Shown: positions 51,068 through 61,394 of the stretch, one piece after another | Numbering within the stretch: position 1 is the stretch's first letter | Layout: every line of letters begins with the position of its first letter | Source: Aurantiochytrium sp. KH105 | Lineage: Eukaryota; Sar; Bigyra; Thraustochytrida; Thraustochytriidae | DNA: 64,000 nucleotides | Direction of reading: 5' to 3' | Assembly: GCA_003116975.1 (NCBI GenBank) | Contig: BGKB01000042.1 | Location: 202,385-266,384, forward strand | Made by a program: the position numbers and the translations under genes | The notes under the pieces: generated by a model | The model's input: the letters and a program-made list of their open reading frames with translations, nothing else | Told to the model about the DNA's origin: nothing | Database searches by the model: none

Positions 51068-51483
51068 CGTCCTTCTCGGCCACAAGCGAAACCCTCAGCC
51101 CGCCTGCGCCGGCGAAGTCAAGCAAGGGACGCTGGTCGCTGCGCAGGCCGTCTCCGCGCAGGTCGCTCTGCCAGCCGGGCGCGCGACCCTTCGATCCGCA
51201 CGCGCGTCGCGACCGCGCGTGCACGTGGCCCGCAGGGCTGTAAATTTACGCAGCGCAAAGCAAAGCAAAGCAAAGCAAGGCAAATAGGGAACTGGACGGC
51301 GCCGCATCGCGCACGTGCACGCGCTCCGGAGCCCGCCTCACGACGGACGCGACGCCAATCGACGCGACGCGACGCGCAGCCGGGCTTGCCGCGGACGGTC
51401 GCTCTCGGGGCGGGGACGGGGCAGGGGAGCGAGAGGACGGCCGAGAGGGGCTCGACGCGTCTCTCGCTGGGCTCGGGCGAGCC
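51068..51483. promoter_or_regulatory. Bidirectional promoter region
   Basis: 416 bp between divergent start codons 51067 (-) and 51484 (+). GC-rich, with a GCAAA pentamer array in the middle (51255-51284). Confidence 0.55.
51255..51284 (+). repeat. Pentanucleotide repeat (GCAAA)n
   Basis: Six units, one GCAAG variant, about 190 bp upstream of one start codon and 200 bp upstream of the other. Confidence 0.9.
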
Positions 51484-53082
51484 ATGGCGGGATGCCGAGC
51501 CGGGTCCCTCGGCCGGGCGAGGCAGAGGCCGCCGACACTTGCGCGGTGCCTCGAGGGCAACGACGCGTCGTGGCTGGGACGCGTGGACGCGACGACCTTC
51601 ACCGCGGTGGATGCCGATGTTCTCGTACATTTAGCGTCGCTTCATGAAGAGCTGGAAAGGATCGCCGCGACGAGAAGTCCGCTCAGGGAACTCTTGCCTG
51701 GGCCGGAACGGTTCGCGCCTCGCGCGAGGCAACTCGAAGAGCAGGAGCTCCCTGTGACAGCGATGACCGCGCTCGAGGAAGGCAAGCTTGGTAGTGGGAT
51801 ACTTTCCGACGACGTGGAATCGAGAATGGATGCTGTCGATTTTGAACCGCGACTTGCACGTATGCGATCTGCGCCAACGGTCTGGGCCGCGACACATCGA
51901 TTCGCGCACACAGGACTCTTTTGCATGCCGCTCAACACGAGCCCTGGGATCGCCAACTTTGCTCCGGACCAAACCGATTCGACTCTACGATTCCCGGAGT
52001 TGGCACAGGTCATGAATCTCGACACGAGTTCTCCTGACCTTTTTGAATCAGGTCTCCTATCCACCAATGACTGCGCTACAGAACCTGAGGACTCGGCGCA
52101 CGACTGGCTTGTCGACACGAAGATGCCAGAGATCCCCACGCCACCCTTGGCAGCGGAAGCGGACTCCTTTTCTGAGTCGCTCTTGAAACTTGACATTCCC
52201 GTTTTCAAACAAGCGCCGCTTTCCGACCAGCTTCGTCGCCTTGCCAGCGACGCAGCTCGCGATGGAAATGAAGAAATTTTCGCACTTGCACAGCAATGTG
52301 CTGAAATGCTCGAGACTGGTAGCACCCTTCGTGACGTGGAGACTTGCATTCTGGAACGCGCCACCAACGCTTCAAATCCTTTGCGCCAACTTTATTCTCG
52401 TCTTCTCGAGACAGCCATCCCGCGTATTCAGACACAAATCATGGTCAACGAGGCCCAGCTCTGCGAAGACGAGGCCTTGCGCGAGGTTTGTCGCGAGCTC
52501 GCTGCTGTCCGCATCGCTGTGGTGGAGCGGGCCGTGGAAATGGTATCGTTCATCCTTGACGAGGATACCGCAGTTTTACTTTGCAAGACGCCAACTTCTT
52601 CTTGGGTGCAGACGACAGTGCGCTGGATTGTATGCCGAGGCCAGCTTCGTTTTGCGCGCTTCTACGTTGTTCTCGTTTTGCCAGCACCATCATCCAAAGA
52701 TATGGCGGTGCTGTTGAGTGCGCTCTGTCGGCTCAGCGGAGGAGGACTCGCCACAGCTTTGCGCATTGTCCCTGACGCATCTGCAGCAGCACGCCTGCTT
52801 CGGCACATTCTTTGCACACAATGTAATGTGTCGCATTCTACCTTGTCCGAGGACCCTGCATCCTGGAGCACGGGAACTGCTCACGAAGCTCTTTTGCGCT
52901 CGATGCCGGACATGAACGCATTGCGGGCATGCCGTTTTGTCAAAGAATCAGGACAAGATGGAAAGGCCGGCGATCCCTGCACCGCGTTGCTACCAGCAAA
53001 TGCGCAGAGTGCGCTCGGTCGTTTTTTCACGCAGCCCATCACGCACGGAAGAAGTCCTTCTGACAACGCGCCACCGCATTGA
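51484..53082 (+). CDS. Uncharacterised 532-aa protein
   Basis: Intronless frame from ATG 51484. Composition is that of an ordinary soluble protein: a disordered, Ser/Pro/Asp-rich first half (to about residue 235) and a helical second half (about 240-500) with amphipathic Leu/Ala/Arg helices such as PLRQLYSRLLETAIPRIQTQIMV. No domain, TM helix or signal peptide is recognised. It converges on the APE gene with 107 bp between stops. The long open frame and low-GC-skew codon choice argue for a real gene. Confidence 0.65.
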   Translation: MAGCRAGSLGRARQRPPTLARCLEGNDASWLGRVDATTFTAVDADVLVHLASLHEELERIAATRSPLRELLPGPERFAPRARQLEEQELPVTAMTALEEGKLGSGILSDDVESRMDAVDFEPRLARMRSAPTVWAATHRFAHTGLFCMPLNTSPGIANFAPDQTDSTLRFPELAQVMNLDTSSPDLFESGLLSTNDCATEPEDSAHDWLVDTKMPEIPTPPLAAEADSFSESLLKLDIPVFKQAPLSDQLRRLASDAARDGNEEIFALAQQCAEMLETGSTLRDVETCILERATNASNPLRQLYSRLLETAIPRIQTQIMVNEAQLCEDEALREVCRELAAVRIAVVERAVEMVSFILDEDTAVLLCKTPTSSWVQTTVRWIVCRGQLRFARFYVVLVLPAPSSKDMAVLLSALCRLSGGGLATALRIVPDASAAARLLRHILCTQCNVSHSTLSEDPASWSTGTAHEALLRSMPDMNALRACRFVKESGQDGKAGDPCTALLPANAQSALGRFFTQPITHGRSPSDNAPPH

Positions 53083-53189
53083 TCGCGCAGGTGTTCTCTT
53101 TTTCTTCGCACTTGACAAACCTTGAATGCTACATCTTGTTTGTGCTTGTTTGGCGGCGCGCACTGTTGCGTGAAAATCAAGTTGGTCGG

Positions 53190-54300
53190 TCAATCCTTGG
53201 AAGGCAAGAGTTCCAAAAGAATGGGACAATGGTCTGAGCCAAGAAAACTTGGGTCCTGGGCGCTTAGACCTCGACCACAAATGTCGGCCCGACGCACACG
53301 TTCTAAAAGGCTGCGCGACACCAAGAAATGGTCAATCCGCATACCCTTCTTGTAGAAGCGCCCTGCTTCGGGCCGGTCAATACCAGGGTGTCCTCGCCAA
53401 GTGTAAATAGGAGCGTCCACTTCGGTGGGACGCGTGATGGCAGACTTAACCTCGAGATAGCGAAAGGCGTCAGTGAGGTTACCTTCTTCGGCCATGTGTT
53501 TGAAGCGAAGCTGCTCGTTGTTTGTGCACCCTGCCTGGCCAATGTCGGCAGGGTCTCCGCTCGCGGGAGGATCACCTTGCGCATTGAACCAATCGGGGTC
53601 CGAGACGTCGCAGTCTTCCGGCGCGACATTCATGTCACCCATGTAAATGATGGGCTTGCGCTCTTTGTGATTGTGCATGGCTCGTAACCAGCGTGTCAGT
53701 TTTTCGTCCCAGGTGCGACGACGGGCGAAGGACTCCACGGTCCAACCATTGTTGGGAGTATACGTGTGAAGTGTCATGATGGACTTCCATTCGAGTAGAA
53801 TGATGCGACCGTCCTCATTGTGCGGCACCTTTTCCATCGTCTCGGGGTCTGGTAGCCCAAACCAAATGCGAACGGGGCGTGGTCCACTCTTGCGCACAAA
53901 CATGGCTGTGCCAGCATAACGCCTGTCGCAGAGGGATAGCTTGACGACAGAATGTGTGCTTAGACATCCTGTTTCGCAAGCGGTTCGTAAGACTGTGGCT
54001 TCGTCGATGCTGCGTTTATCGCGCATGCAAAGCTCGTTGCGCTTTTGTTGCGAGGAAGCCCGCAACTTGGTTTCGGAGACAAAAAGGACATCAGGCGATT
54101 CGCGCGCAAGAAAAGCCGCAATGGCGTCCGCGTTGTACTTTAGACGGTTGGCGAGTCCGTTGGCATTCCAGGCGACAATGATTTGGGGATCGCGTGCCGC
54201 CTCGCTCGTAGTGGTCGCGGCAACCTTTTTCCTTGGTTTGAAGAAGCTGTGCGTTTCAGGTGCTTTCCTCTTGTTCGCGACGCTGCTTTTGCTGCTGCTT

Positions 54301-54344
<44 letters not shown>

Positions 54345-54668
54345 ATTGCTGCCATCACCACTGCTGCTCGTGGCCGTGCGCGCGCTCGATTTCGTCTGCG
54401 GTGAGGTTGCGATTTCCATAGAGGTCTTGGTCGAGGTCTTGGTCTTGGTCGAGGTCGAGGTCTTGGCCGAGTCTGAGACATGGTCGCTTCCCGTCAGATC
54501 GACAGCATCAGCGTCAGAGCCACCTGCCGCTTTTGACTTGGTGCGAAAGAAGCTCGTGATGGCCGGCGAACTCTTGCTGCCGGAGGCTGCCGCCTTGGCT
54601 TTTCCGTTCGCCCCACTTGACATCGCGGCTGTTGTCGAGCTCTCTTGTTCAAGTTGAAGTTCTGTCAT
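53190..54668 (-). CDS. AP endonuclease of the exonuclease III/APE1 type
   Basis: A 492-aa protein from ATG 54668. It cleaves DNA 5' of abasic sites in base excision repair. The EEP catalytic set is present: IVAWNANGLANR (Asn), LFVSETKL (Glu), LHTYTPNNG (Tyr), YMGDMNVAPEDCDV (Asp/Asn), TWRGHP (Trp), RIDHFLVS (Asp) and GSDHCPI (Asp/His). The N-terminal 165 residues are disordered with a Ser run coded by AGC repeats (about 54286-54342). They contain two SFF motifs before basic residues, AITSFFRTK (about 36-44) and THSFFKPRKK (about 140), the first a fair PCNA-binding (PIP-like) motif. Nuclear location is likely. Its upstream neighbour is another EEP-fold gene. Confidence 0.92.
54286..54342 (-). 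repeat. AGC/GCT trinucleotide repeat coding Ser run
   Basis: About 17 GCT/GCTTTT units on the plus strand code the poly-Ser segment in the AP endonuclease N-terminal arm. Confidence 0.9.
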
Positions 54669-54996
54669 TTTTATTTTTATTTTTGTCAGACAGAAAAACA
54701 GATGAAGGAATGGCCTTGGGCTGATCCAACGAGACAAAGCTTGTGTTTTCCTGGTTTATCGAAATGAAGCAATGATTTGCTTGTCCCCCAGAAACAGAAA
54801 ACAAAGAACCCAGGCAACTAATGTCGTCAAGGCCAAAGGCCAGAGTCATTCTCTTCGTGAGGCATTCGGATTGGCGATTAAAAATACAAGCTGGAACGCA
54901 GGACACCACCTTTCGATAAAAATCCAAGCTGGCTGTCAAAGCACTATTCAGTCAGCCACAAACAACAACATTTCACAATTGCGGCAGACCAGGCCA
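54669..54996. other. Intergenic region, 328 bp
   Basis: APE 5' flank and EEP-gene 3' flank, AT-richer than its surroundings. A run of TTTTTATTTTTAT lies directly upstream of the APE start codon. No gene. Confidence 0.5.
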
Positions 54997-56064
54997 TTAG
55001 TATTTTGCGCGCGGGGTGTCGAGCGAAGGATGAGCGCGAATCTCTGTCAGCACGCCAAAGTGATCCGACGGAAAGTCGCCGGCAAAGGGATGATCGCAGA
55101 CGACGCGGCAATCCTCGACAAGGCCACGACCGTCACGATGCGGAAGACTTGCGAAAATGTAGTCAAGACGCTTGTCTTCCTCAAGGTCAACGTTTGCCCC
55201 AGGATTCTTACGGGACCATGTGAAGCCACCTTCTTCGCCGTTACAAAAGGACCAAGCATCCTGAAAAAAGACATCCTCAGCGCCAGACTCTGTAACGGGA
55301 TGTGAACCACGCAAAAATCGTATGCAAGCTTCATCTGGTTTGGCATTGAAGTCACCACAAAGCAGCTGCGTCAAAACGTTCTTGTTCACTCCCTCGTTGA
55401 CAAAATCCTGCATCGACGAGGTCACTGCGCGCGTCTGCAAAAGACGGATCGCAGGTTGATGCAGCTGATGATTGAGGTGTAACGATGCCACAAAGACTGC
55501 TCCGAATGGAGAAGATATCTCAGCAAGAGCCGCTCCGCGCGTTTCGTAAAATTTGACCCCTGGCGTAAGCTGCACAGGCAGCTGCAGCGCGCGTGTCCGC
55601 GCGAGTGGGAAGCGAGATACAATGGCATTTCCAAAATTTACCTTGTCGTCGATCCACCATTGCGAGGCGCGTGCGTAGAACCGGTACGGATACTCGGTCG
55701 AGTCTGCCGCACTCGCGTCTTGGGGACCAAAAAGATCTGCAAGCATGTCATGTCCTCCGCCTTGAAGCACCTCTTGGAGACATATAACATCTGGCTGCAG
55801 GACGTGCAGCCACTTTTGCAACGCCGCGCAGCGCTCTGGCCAGCTGCCAAAGCCGTGTTCTTTGCTTTGGTTCTTGTCCACGCCGCGGCGCGAGTTCTCG
55901 AACCACACATTGAGCGTGAGGACCACGAGTCCTCGTCGCAGCCGGTCGCGGTGTCCTCGATCGTCGCGGTCCATGCTCTCCGCGGCAGAGGACTCCTCGA
56001 CGAGCCCTGTGCTCTTGTATTGCCGTTTTCGTAGAAGTACTTCTCCTGCCGCTGCAAAGCTCAT
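54997..56064 (-). CDS. Endonuclease/exonuclease/phosphatase (EEP) family hydrolase
   Basis: A 355-aa protein from ATG 56064. Motifs of the EEP fold: LTLNVWFEN (Asn), ICLQEV (Glu), ASLHLNH (His), LCGDFNAKPDE (Asp/Asn), RLDYIF (Asp) and PSDHFGV (Asp/His). The order and spacing fit a Mg-dependent phosphodiesterase. The LQEVLQGGGHDML region and the compact size recall neutral sphingomyelinase- or TDP2-like members rather than APE. The substrate could be nucleic acid, a phosphoinositide or a phospholipid. It lies 328 bp upstream of the AP endonuclease on the same strand. (GAAA) repeats precede its ATG. Confidence 0.82.
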   Translation of the reverse strand: MSFAAAGEVLLRKRQYKSTGLVEESSAAESMDRDDRGHRDRLRRGLVVLTLNVWFENSRRGVDKNQSKEHGFGSWPERCAALQKWLHVLQPDVICLQEVLQGGGHDMLADLFGPQDASAADSTEYPYRFYARASQWWIDDKVNFGNAIVSRFPLARTRALQLPVQLTPGVKFYETRGAALAEISSPFGAVFVASLHLNHQLHQPAIRLLQTRAVTSSMQDFVNEGVNKNVLTQLLCGDFNAKPDEACIRFLRGSHPVTESGAEDVFFQDAWSFCNGEEGGFTWSRKNPGANVDLEEDKRLDYIFASLPHRDGRGLVEDCRVVCDHPFAGDFPSDHFGVLTEIRAHPSLDTPRAKY

Positions 56065-56066
56065 GG

Positions 56067-56067
<1 letters not shown>

Positions 56068-56097
<30 letters not shown>
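56068..56097 (+). repeat. Tetranucleotide repeat (GAAA)n
   Basis: Seven perfect units directly upstream of the EEP gene start (TTTC on its sense strand). Confidence 0.95.
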
Positions 56098-56098
<1 letters not shown>

Positions 56099-56948
56099 CG
56101 CGTGCACGTGCCAGCTCCTCTTCGACCCTTGCAAGGGTCAGTTACAGGGAGTCTCCTGGGTCTTGCGCGTCACTCATACACTTATGCTGCGGGGTTTTCC
56201 TGGTCAAATATCTTTCTCGTAGAGGAGACAGAGTGTCGCTACGTTCCCGGCAGTATTCTCAGTGTTCCACTGGCGCCAACAAGCTAGCTGCGTGGGATCC
56301 TGGGCATTCTTTTATATGCACTGTGGTAGATGAAAGGCTTCACTGTGGATGCTAAAGGGTGGGGGTAAGGTGAGCAAAATAGCAGGGCGCGCGACCACAT
56401 CGGCCCGCAGATTGCACCAGTATAAGGGGGCTGTGGCCCGCAGCGGCCAGAGCGAGACGAGGAACGAGACGAGGCAACAAGAAAACAAAACGAAATAAGG
56501 GAAGCGAGACGGCGCCTGGTTGAAGACGCGCGGCGGCGGGACCGCGCGCGACAGCGACTGCGAGCGCGCGGTCGACGCTGGCCTTCCGGCGGCGGCTTTT
56601 CTGCAGGGCGCTTCTTGCCGGCGAGAGAACGGAGGAGCCCGCGCGGGAACGAGAGCAGCTTCGGCACGCCGCGTGGGTGAGCCAGCCTCGGTTTCGCGGC
56701 AGGCTCTGTGGCCAGAGAAGTCGGGAGTGCGCTGCGTTAGTATACACCGCGCTGCGCGAGACTGGCAGCAAGAGAGCGACTATCTTTGCCGCGTGGAGGG
56801 GAGAGAACAAGACTGCGTCGGCACAGCCTTCCCTGTCCGGGAGCAGCAGCAGCAGCTGCAGCGGCCACTGATCAGCGCGGAGAGAGCGAGGGTTTCGGGG
56901 TCGAGTTCAAATTCAAACTTTGAAGAATCGATCGATCAACTACTTCTC

Positions 56949-56949
<1 letters not shown>

Positions 56950-57020
<71 letters not shown>
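56950..57020 (+). repeat. (CTG)23 trinucleotide repeat
   Basis: An uninterrupted run of 23 CTG units plus CT, about 925 bp upstream of the polyQ MYB start codon and outside any supported gene. In one minus-strand frame it would code Gln. Confidence 0.95.
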
Positions 57021-57021
<1 letters not shown>

Positions 57022-57706
57022 GGCGCAGACGCTCTTGCTTGCCTCCCCGTTCTCCCCTCGCGCAGCGCCGCGCCTCCGGGACCGAGGGCTGGCTGTCTGT
57101 TGCCTCTCTGTCTGTCTGTCGCCAGGTCCCGGCATCACTTTGCGTCGCCAGCCGCGGTGTCCGCGCAAGCAAGCAAGTAAGCGAGCGAGCAAGCACGCAA
57201 GCAAGCAAGCCAGCAAAGCCTCGCGCTGCGAGCAAAGGCCCGCTCGCTCCGTCCGCAGCCAGCCAGCTGCGCGCGAGCTCGTCGTCGCCTCCCCGCCGGC
57301 CCCGCGAACTCCGTGCTGCCCTGCCCGCCCTTCTCTCGCCCGCAGAATCGAACAAGTTGTAGGCAGGCGCCAAGACATCTTGGACGCCGGCCGCGGGGAC
57401 GCAGCCGGTCCTCGCGCCGCCTTCGCGGACCCGCGCCGCGCTGCCGCCTGCCGCTGCCGGCGCGAGCGCGCGCTCTCTCCCCGGCCCCTCTCCCGGCCTC
57501 TCCTCCGCGCGCGCGCGCGCAGGCGCGAGAGCGAGCGCGGCGAAAGTGACCCGGTCGACGCGGCGGCGCCTCGCGTCCGAGCAGGCAGGGAGACGCCCTG
57601 GAGCCTCGCAAGGCTTGCCGTCGCGCACGCTCGCCGGCCTGGAGACTGCGCGCTGCGCAACGTGCGCGGCGTCTCGCAGACCCGACTGGACCCGGCCGGC
57701 CTGGGC

Positions 57707-57770
57707 CGACCCGACCCGACCCGACCCGACGCGACACGACACGACACGGCACGGCACGGCACGGCACGAC
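57707..57770 (+). repeat. Compound pentamer repeat (CCGAC)n(ACGAC)n(ACGGC)n
   Basis: Three related 5-bp units follow one another without loss of period, 170-235 bp upstream of the MYB start at 57943. Confidence 0.9.
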
Positions 57771-57942
57771 TTGGCCACCCGGAGCGCGCTCCACACGCCT
57801 GTCGACCCTGGCTTCTGAAGGACAAGGGCGACCCTGACGTGGACGACAACGACGGCGGCGACGACAAGGAGGAGGAGGAGGAGCTCGAGGAGGAGCTCGA
57901 GGAGGAGCAGCGAGGAAACCAGGCTGTTGACGCGCGCAGAGG

Positions 57943-58163
57943 ATGGCGCCCACGACGTCAAACGCGCGCAGCAGCGAAGCCAAGAGGAGAAGGGACTCGC
58001 TCGCGAGTCTGAGCAATCTGCTTGCCTTCGACGACGCTGCGCTGGACGGGAGCTTTGAAGATAATTTCTCCAAGGACGCAGTAACCGCAGCGGCGGCGCC
58101 GGCAGCAGAACAAGCTGGCCAGCGTGCAAACGCTGCGCTGCCGCCGCCACCGCCGCTGCCGCC

Positions 58164-58199
<36 letters not shown>

Positions 58200-60228
58200 A
58201 CGACAGCAACAACAAACACAGCAACAACACGGGTATGCCTTCATGCGGTCGAACCCAGAACAGTTCGCGCACAACCAAATGTACAACAACCTTGGGTCCC
58301 CTCCCATGATACAAGGGGTCTACCCTGGCGCGGTGCTGCCGCAGTCCTCAGCATTCCCCCCATATCGAAATGCATCAATGCCTCAATTGGACCCGAGAGC
58401 AGCAGCTGCTGCGCAAGCGCAAGCTAAGGCCCAGGCTCAGGCACAGCTCAGAGCCCAAAATCTTCCCGTTGTGCCGCCGTACGGGGGTGTCCCGTATCCC
58501 AGACCTTTCTCGCAAACATCGATGCACAACGGCAGCGACGACCTGTCCTTCCCCGCTCACGCACCTTCCGGAGGGTTTCACAACGCGAACGAAAAGGACG
58601 GAAAACCAAGCGGTTCGAGAAATAACGCGAAAACGTCCCCGAATGGCGCAAATCTGCAAGGCACCGCTCCCATCACATCGTCGTCGAAGGTCAACACAAC
58701 AAAGTCCATGGACTACTCCACTTCGAGGCCCGCTTCGGCGAGCACCAACGGAAGACAATCTCCCATGCATAAGAATGTGGACGACATGAATGATGGAGAA
58801 GCAATGGTCGGTAGCCCTTCAAGCGCAAAAAAGGGTAACCAAGAGTCGATGAGATCAGCCTACGCGGCCTGGCTCAAGAGTGAAGACAATGAGCTCTACT
58901 CCCTTGTTGTATCGGAACAGCAGGCGCCGCAGTTCAAAAATGATGTCGACGCCCTCAACAAAGCAAAGTTTTGGGCTCATATTGCGGAGCGCATGTCTGA
59001 ACGTACGGCCAAGCAATGCCGTGAGCGCTGGCGCAACTCGGTGGACCCGAACATTACGCAGAGCAAATGGACGGTTCGAGAAGATCTCCTCCTGCTCAAA
59101 CTTCACGAGGAAATGGGAAACAAGTGGTCCACCATTGCTTCGCATTTGCAGGGTCGCACGGAGAATGGCGTCAAAACGCGCCACAAGTCCATCATGCGCG
59201 CATACAAGCGGCAATGGTCCAGCCAGGAGGACGCGCTTCTCCTGCAGCTATACGGCCAGCACGGTCCCCGCTGGGTTGTGATCCAAAAGTCGCTACCCAA
59301 GAGAACCCTGCATGGCGTCAAGATGCGCTATCGTGCTCTCATTAGCGGCAACACGCAGCGGTCTGTGGAAGCCGGTGCGCCTGAACAGGCCCTGGCGTAT
59401 GATGTACGCAACATGAGTCGTCGCCAACTCCAACACGAAATTGCAAACGGCACCGACGACAGTGCCTTTGGTCTTCCCGGAGCAAGCAAGACTAAAAAAC
59501 GCTTCCTCATCGAATCCATGATTAACAGTCACACGCCGGATGGGGATCGCGTGCGGGAGACGCTTCACCAAACCAAGCGCAAGCGTTTGGCGAGGGGGCC
59601 ATGCATCATCCCTGGCTTTATCGCCGTACCCTCTTCGATGCGCGTGCATCTTCCCATACCAGGTCAACATATTTCAAGGGCAAATGCTGCGCAGGAGCAT
59701 GCCCGACGTGAGCGCAACCGACGTCGTTCGTTGCTGCTCGAATCTGCCAATCGCCGTCTTGCCGAGGATAAAAGACATGACGACGTTGCCAAGTCCTCGT
59801 ACAATACTTCGGGCAATATTCCGTCCAATCAAGAGTACGGCGTTAAGCGCAATCTTCTTCAGGAAGCGCACGAGGTTTCGAGGTTGCGGCATGGGTCCCC
59901 TTACTCGCATCAGCAGACAGAAAATAATAATGCTTATGCAGGTGGGCGAGGCGCCGAGCGCGCAAACTCCTTTCAGTACGGAACGGATGGACGGGACGTG
60001 TCCATCAAGTCCGAGCTGTCACACGATGAAGGCGAGCCGTTTCCAGGGGCCGATACGGAGTCCGGCGATTTTCTCAACGACAACGAGTTTGCTCATACCA
60101 TCTCGGACATGCTTCTCAACGCCAAGTCGCATCCGGAGGTTGATCCCGCTCAATATAATGACTTTCAGGCTAATTTGGAGGATGTCCTTGTCGACAATGT
60201 CGAGGGTCTGCCATCCAGCTATCCGTAA
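57943..60228 (+). CDS. MYB transcription factor with three repeats and polyQ tract
   Basis: A 761-aa intronless protein from ATG 57943. A Lys/Arg-rich start (EAKRRRD) may be a nuclear signal. Residues about 65-97 hold Pro and Gln runs (PPPPPLPP then mostly Gln). Three MYB repeats lie at about 305-467. The first is divergent with an insertion (LKSEDNELYSL to QCRERWRNSV); the others are KWTVREDLLLLKLHEEMGNKW to VKTRHKSI and QWSSQEDALLLQLYGQHGPRW to VKMRYRAL. The second and third repeats match the third and fourth repeats of the MYB at 38838-40769 (RTENxVKTRxKSIxRA). An acidic C-terminal end (DTESGDFLNDNEF) could be an activation region. Confidence 0.9.
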
Positions 60229-60428
60229 ATTATCTCAATAATCCATGTATGTATAATTAGCATCACATCATTCTGTCTCTCATTTGACTGTTTCTCATCT
60301 TCTTTTTTTCTAAAGCAAGGCCGAAGACGGAGTGGTTGAACGTATTATCGACGCCGACGCATTCGTCCTTGTTCTTCGAGTCGCGATGTCGGCAGCGGCT
60401 ACCGCAACGACTGCTGCGGTAAAAAGGC

Positions 60429-60434
60429 AATAAA
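60429..60434 (+). terminator. AATAAA poly(A) signal candidate of the MYB gene
   Basis: AATAAA, followed by a second overlapping ATAAAAG, 200 bp after the MYB stop. Confidence 0.4.
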
Positions 60435-60485
60435 TAAAAGTAAAAAACGATCGGTAAAAAAGGGAAAAGTTGCCAACAAGACCGT

Positions 60486-60510
60486 GACAAGACAAGACAA
60501 GACAAGACAA
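60486..60510 (+). repeat. Pentanucleotide repeat (GACAA)5
   Basis: Five perfect units 144 bp upstream of the BTB start codon. Confidence 0.95.
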
Positions 60511-60653
60511 GAAAACCGTTTCGAGAGCATCCAGCGGCCCGAGCCTGCCAGTCACGGTGCTACCGGGCCTGGGCTGGCCTAGCTGGCCGACGCAAGACAC
60601 CGGCGCCAACAAGCGCTGTCTCGGCTCGCGGCGGGCCCGAGAGATCGTCAAAC

Positions 60654-61394
60654 ATGTCGCACTCAAGGTCGTCCGCGCTGGTTCGCGACCTCCGCGCCGA
60701 GTCCCGGGCCTTGGGCCAGGCATGGGCAAGTCTGCAGGACGAGGTTGACCAGCTCGAGCGCCACCGCGCCTTGCTTAAACACGAGTGGAAGGACCTCGAG
60801 GAGGAACGCGAGCGTCTCGACAAAGAGCGCCAGCGATTCGAGAAACTCGTGTCCCAGGAATGGTTTCCTACTGGAATTGATGCGCCCAAGGTCAAGGACC
60901 GCATCGTGCGTGTCAACATTGGCGGCCAAATCTTCGAAATTACGGCGCGACTTTTGCTCAAGGACCGCTTCTCGCTCCTTGCTGCGACCTGCTTGCCACC
61001 AGAGGATTCCATTCTTCGTCCCGAAGACGATGGTTGCTTCTTTTTCGATAGGGACTGGTTTCTCTTTCGTCATGTGCTCGCTTACTTGCAGAGTGGCACC
61101 CTCCCAGAGGATGAGCTGCGTCTGCGCGAGTTGCATCACGAGGCTGGCTTCTACTGTCTTGGTTCCATGCAGCGCAATATTCAGACTGTGCTTGCCGATA
61201 TGCAGCGCAAGACAGAAGACGTATTTGGTAAATCATCGAGGACCTCGTCCGCTCCCTTGGAACACACAGCGCGGGCCAGTGACGTTCGGGTTAAGAACTC
61301 GAGACGGGAAAGCTCACTCGTTGCACCTGAGTTGCCTGATCCCTTTGGGTTCACCTCGAAGCGAGGGTCAAGCCAAGGTGCAGTGTTTTTGTAG
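60654..61394 (+). CDS. BTB/POZ (T1, KCTD-like) protein with N-terminal coiled coil
   Basis: A 246-aa protein from ATG 60654. Residues about 15-75 form a charged coiled coil (EVDQLERHRALL, EEERERLDKERQRFEKL). The T1-type BTB domain follows (about 85-185): VRVNIGGQIFEIT, then LLAATCL, GCFFFDRDWFLFRHVLAYLQSG and LRELHHEAGFYCL. This is the KCTD/potassium-channel tetramerisation pattern without a channel. KCTD proteins form oligomers and often act as CUL3 adaptors. The last 60 residues are Ser/Arg-rich and disordered. No TM helix is present, so it is cytosolic or nuclear. Confidence 0.92.
   Translation: MSHSRSSALVRDLRAESRALGQAWASLQDEVDQLERHRALLKHEWKDLEEERERLDKERQRFEKLVSQEWFPTGIDAPKVKDRIVRVNIGGQIFEITARLLLKDRFSLLAATCLPPEDSILRPEDDGCFFFDRDWFLFRHVLAYLQSGTLPEDELRLRELHHEAGFYCLGSMQRNIQTVLADMQRKTEDVFGKSSRTSSAPLEHTARASDVRVKNSRRESSLVAPELPDPFGFTSKRGSSQGAVFL

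Larger units (their letters stand above)
56065..57942. other. 1.9-kb divergent region between EEP gene (-) and MYB gene (+)
   Basis: Very GC-rich. Holds a (CTG)23 run, GCAA/AGCAAGC units (57164-57215), the CCGAC pentamer array and an acidic GAGGAGCTC repeat just before the MYB start (57870-57910). Long frames on both strands cross the CTG run but carry no domain. Confidence 0.5.
60229..60653. other. Intergenic region between MYB and BTB genes
   Basis: 425 bp with an AATAAA at 60429-60434, probably the MYB 3' end, and a GACAA pentamer array (60486-60510) before the BTB start. Confidence 0.6.
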
